Of a stretch of DNA of 7,832 nucleotides, positions 6,312 to 7,832 are shown piece by piece. The first letter of the stretch is position 1, and each line of letters starts with the position of its first letter. Made by a program: the position numbers and the translations under genes. A model generated the notes under the pieces. It searched no databases, had not been told where the DNA came from, and worked only from the letters and a program-made list of their open reading frames with translations. The stretch comes from Eubacteriaceae bacterium (GTDB lineage Bacteria; Bacillota; Clostridia; Eubacteriales; UBA1433). Where the stretch lies: assembly GCA_012797825.1 (NCBI GenBank), contig JAAZOI010000221.1:1-7832 (forward strand), read 5' to 3'.

Positions 6312-6755
6312 ATGTCATATTTAAATCCTTTAAAAGTGCTTGTTCAATACCGCGGTTATATGGAGCCGTACGGACCTATTTATGAAAGAAAATATACTAT
6401 AACCCATTCTGACCTTACAGCGGAATTGTTTGTATTTATTGCGAGAAATTATGCTGAAGATCAAGTAACGTCTATGCATGACGAAGTTAGAATTGCGTGG
6501 GAACAAAACGGTGACAACCTGATTTTAGCAGGATATGTTACAGTAGACGGCAAGGACATAATAGGAAGCCCTAAAGTCAGGAATATGATATTTTATAACG
6601 AAATGCCTACAGCTTTGCAGGCTTTGCGTCAGGCTGACAGGTTTTTGTTTGATGAAAACCCTATATTTGATAATACTTTAGTATTTATTAAATTTATTTC
6701 CGATAACCCCGACTACGCGAAAACTTACAATTTTGGTCCTATAGGCAATTACTGA
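6312..6755 (+). CDS. Staygreen (SGR) family protein, possible Mg-dechelatase homologue
   Basis: The 147-residue protein matches the bacterial staygreen family across its full length: an N-terminal NPLKVLVQY strand, GPIYERKYTITHSDLTAELF (21-40), a helical part with MHDEVRIAW (55-63), the beta-rich middle LILAGYVTVDG, then RNMIFYNEMPTALQALRQADRFLF (89-112) and a C-terminal FGPIGNY. In plants SGR removes the central Mg from chlorophyll a; bacterial homologues, found largely in non-photosynthetic bacteria including clostridia, have been proposed as the source of the plant gene, but their natural role is unclear. The His32-x-Asp34 pair in THSD and Asp57 in HDEV lie in the conserved segments where I expect metal-handling residues; that assignment is from memory of the family. 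No signal peptide or membrane segment. It is transcribed alone from an AT-rich region and overlaps the convergent VanZ-family gene by 7 bases. There is no tetrapyrrole gene nearby. Confidence 0.8.
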   Translation: MSYLNPLKVLVQYRGYMEPYGPIYERKYTITHSDLTAELFVFIARNYAEDQVTSMHDEVRIAWEQNGDNLILAGYVTVDGKDIIGSPKVRNMIFYNEMPTALQALRQADRFLFDENPIFDNTLVFIKFISDNPDYAKTYNFGPIGNY

Positions 6756-7183
6756 TGTTTTAATTTATATTTTTTATATGCTTTATGTATTAATCTGAAA
6801 ATAATCAATCCTATAACTGCTCCCAGAACATTTAATATAAAGTCGTCTATTTCACTAATGCCTGTTCCGAATGCATACTGCATGAATTCTATAATAAATG
6901 ATGTCAAAGCGGCTAAAATGATTATTTTCGCATTACTTAGTTTAGTAATTGCCGGCAGCAGAAAGCCGAAAGGCATAAACCACACAATATTGCCGACTAA
7001 AAGATAGACAAACGTCTGTGCCGTGCAGTTTTTATATGCGTCTATTAAATTTACCGCAGGCACTGCGTACAGCTTTCCGTGCGCGAAAAGGTGGAATAGT
7101 CCGAAAGCGCTTCGAAAGACCGTTATTTTAAATAAAACTAATATGTAAATAATAAAAATTATAATAAAAATCTTTTTTTTCAT
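6749..7183 (-). CDS. VanZ-family membrane protein
   Basis: This is a 144-residue integral membrane protein with about four membrane segments: ~5-23 (a Lys-rich start then Ile/Phe/Leu), ~56-78, ~86-103 and ~112-131, ending in a basic cytoplasmic tail. The VanZ signature is clear: VPAVNLI near 41-47, GNIVWFMPFGFLLP (64-77), SFIIEFMQ (95-102) and DDFILNVLGAVIG (113-125) with the conserved acidic pair. VanZ of enterococci gives low-level teicoplanin resistance, but most family members are uncharacterised and not tied to glycopeptide resistance; there are no vanHAX genes here. A ribosome-like AAAGGA lies 12 bases before the ATG, slightly long. It probably follows the EamA transporter gene in one transcript (71-base gap). 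Its stop overlaps the staygreen stop tail to tail, with no terminator between them. Confidence 0.85.
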   Translation of the reverse strand: MKKKIFIIIFIIYILVLFKITVFRSAFGLFHLFAHGKLYAVPAVNLIDAYKNCTAQTFVYLLVGNIVWFMPFGFLLPAITKLSNAKIIILAALTSFIIEFMQYAFGTGISEIDDFILNVLGAVIGLIIFRLIHKAYKKYKLKHQ

Positions 7184-7211
7184 AATTAAGTCTTATCCTT
7201 TGTTGTTATAT

Positions 7212-7242
7212 TGAGCAAGAAGGCGTTATGCCCTCCTGCTCA
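7212..7242 (-). other. Intercistronic RNA hairpin between the EamA and VanZ genes
   Basis: In the minus-strand RNA, positions 7242-7230 pair fully with 7224-7212: a 13-bp stem with two G-U wobbles and a 5-base loop (AUAAC). In plus-strand RNA those two positions become A-C mismatches, so the structure belongs to the minus transcript that leaves the EamA gene. No U-tract follows (the next bases are AAUAUAACAAC), so it is not a canonical terminator; it could stabilise or process the mRNA, attenuate, or be a weak terminator. Confidence 0.5.
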
Positions 7243-7254
7243 TACTTAATGTAT

Positions 7255-7832
7255 TTATATTTGCTTTTCAATCTTTCTTTGTTTGAACGTTTTTTCGCTT
7301 ATAAAGATAGCTCCCAGCAATAACACAGCTCCCGCAGCTTGAACTGCAGTCATTCCCTCTCGCAAAATTAATGCCGATATTAACACTGATGTAATAGGAT
7401 CGGCATAGCTTAAAACAGCTATACTCTGAGCTTTTAAATTTTGCATTCCCGAGAAAAACAAATAAAATCCCAAGCCTGTATGAATTACGCCTAAGATTAT
7501 TAAATAAATAAGCCAGCCGCCCTGCATTTGAAAAATATTAAAGCCTTGCGTAATAAGTACATAAGGCAGAAGAATAATACAGGATATTGATAATTGTATT
7601 AATGTAGTCTCAAGCCCGTCAAGTGATTTAATGAACTTATTTAAAAGCATCAGTGATGCGTAAAATCCCGCCGCAATAAGCCCGTATGTTACGCCTAATA
7701 TATTATTATAGCCTGATGAGCCGTTTTGCGCGTTTGAAATTATTAAAAACATCCCTGCCATTGCAACACAAATGCATATAGCTTTTTTTGCGGAAAACTT
7801 TTCTTTTAATACAACTGGCGCCAGCATCAGCA
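7255..7832 (-). CDS. EamA/DMT-family transporter, C-terminal part
   Basis: This is the last ~192 residues of a ten-segment drug/metabolite transporter superfamily (EamA) membrane protein; the full family length is about 290-300 residues, so roughly the first 100 lie beyond the right edge. The visible start contains LAPVVLKEKFSAKKAICICVAMAGMFLII, the typical end of the first EamA repeat. The second repeat follows: GVTYGLIAAGFYASLMLLNKFI, then three or four further hydrophobic segments, and the family's terminal APVSVLISALILREGMT-like region, here ADPITSVLISALILREGM, then AAGAVLLLGAIFIS and a basic tail. The frame stays open to the edge, so the ATG at 7827 is internal. EamA proteins export amino acids, metabolites or drugs; the substrate is unknown. 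It is the probable first gene of an operon with the VanZ-family gene downstream. Confidence 0.9.
   Translation of the reverse strand, partial: LMLAPVVLKEKFSAKKAICICVAMAGMFLIISNAQNGSSGYNNILGVTYGLIAAGFYASLMLLNKFIKSLDGLETTLIQLSISCIILLPYVLITQGFNIFQMQGGWLIYLIILGVIHTGLGFYLFFSGMQNLKAQSIAVLSYADPITSVLISALILREGMTAVQAAGAVLLLGAIFISEKTFKQRKIEKQI

Noticed and set aside
6749..7183. Glycopeptide resistance determinant because of the VanZ similarity
   Set aside because: No vanHAX, vanRS or vanY genes are nearby, and most VanZ-family proteins have no shown role in resistance.

Overview
The window looks like chromosomal DNA of a low-GC, probably anaerobic Bacillota (clostridial-type) bacterium. Supporting signs are AT-rich intergenic DNA, strong GGAGG-type ribosome sites, sigma-A-like promoters, a PdxR-PdxS-PdxT vitamin B6 locus, a CoA-transferase of the butyryl/4-hydroxybutyryl family, a bacterial staygreen protein and a 4Fe-4S aldo/keto reductase. 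The taxonomic call is an inference. The first ~640 bases do not fit. They encode a Lys/Glu-rich protein with a pre-toxin-TG-like segment of a kind I associate with Patescibacteria (CPR), and they run directly into the middle of the aldo/keto reductase gene in another reading frame. This is either a chimeric assembly join or a real recombination scar.

Layout. 1-~640: part of the pre-toxin-like gene (+). ~645-1454: C-terminal two thirds of an aldo/keto reductase with two 4Fe-4S motifs (+), lacking its catalytic N-terminal half. 1543-1728: a 61-residue protein of unknown function with a clear ribosome site (+). 1774-3174: pdxR, a MocR/GntR-type regulator (-), divergent from pdxS (3293-4165, +) and pdxT (4165-4731, +), which overlap by one base. 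4735-4753: a hairpin terminator shared with the convergent CoA-transferase gene (4760-6070, -). 6312-6755: staygreen-family protein (+), overlapping tail to tail by 7 bases with a VanZ-family membrane protein (6749-7183, -). 7255-7832: C-terminal part of an EamA/DMT transporter (-), running off the right edge and probably co-transcribed with the VanZ gene.

The best-integrated unit is the B6 locus. PdxS and PdxT form PLP synthase (ribose 5-phosphate, glyceraldehyde 3-phosphate and glutamine to pyridoxal 5'-phosphate). PdxR, whose aminotransferase-like domain keeps the PLP lysine, probably activates pdxST and represses itself. The intergenic region fits that model: an inverted repeat and a direct repeat lie downstream of a good pdxR promoter and upstream of a weak pdxS promoter. 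I found no CRISPR array, tRNA, rRNA, insertion sequence or convincing new defence system. The points most worth checking are the chimeric junction, the pdxR operator, the staygreen protein in a probably non-photosynthetic host, and a strand-specific RNA hairpin between the EamA and VanZ genes.
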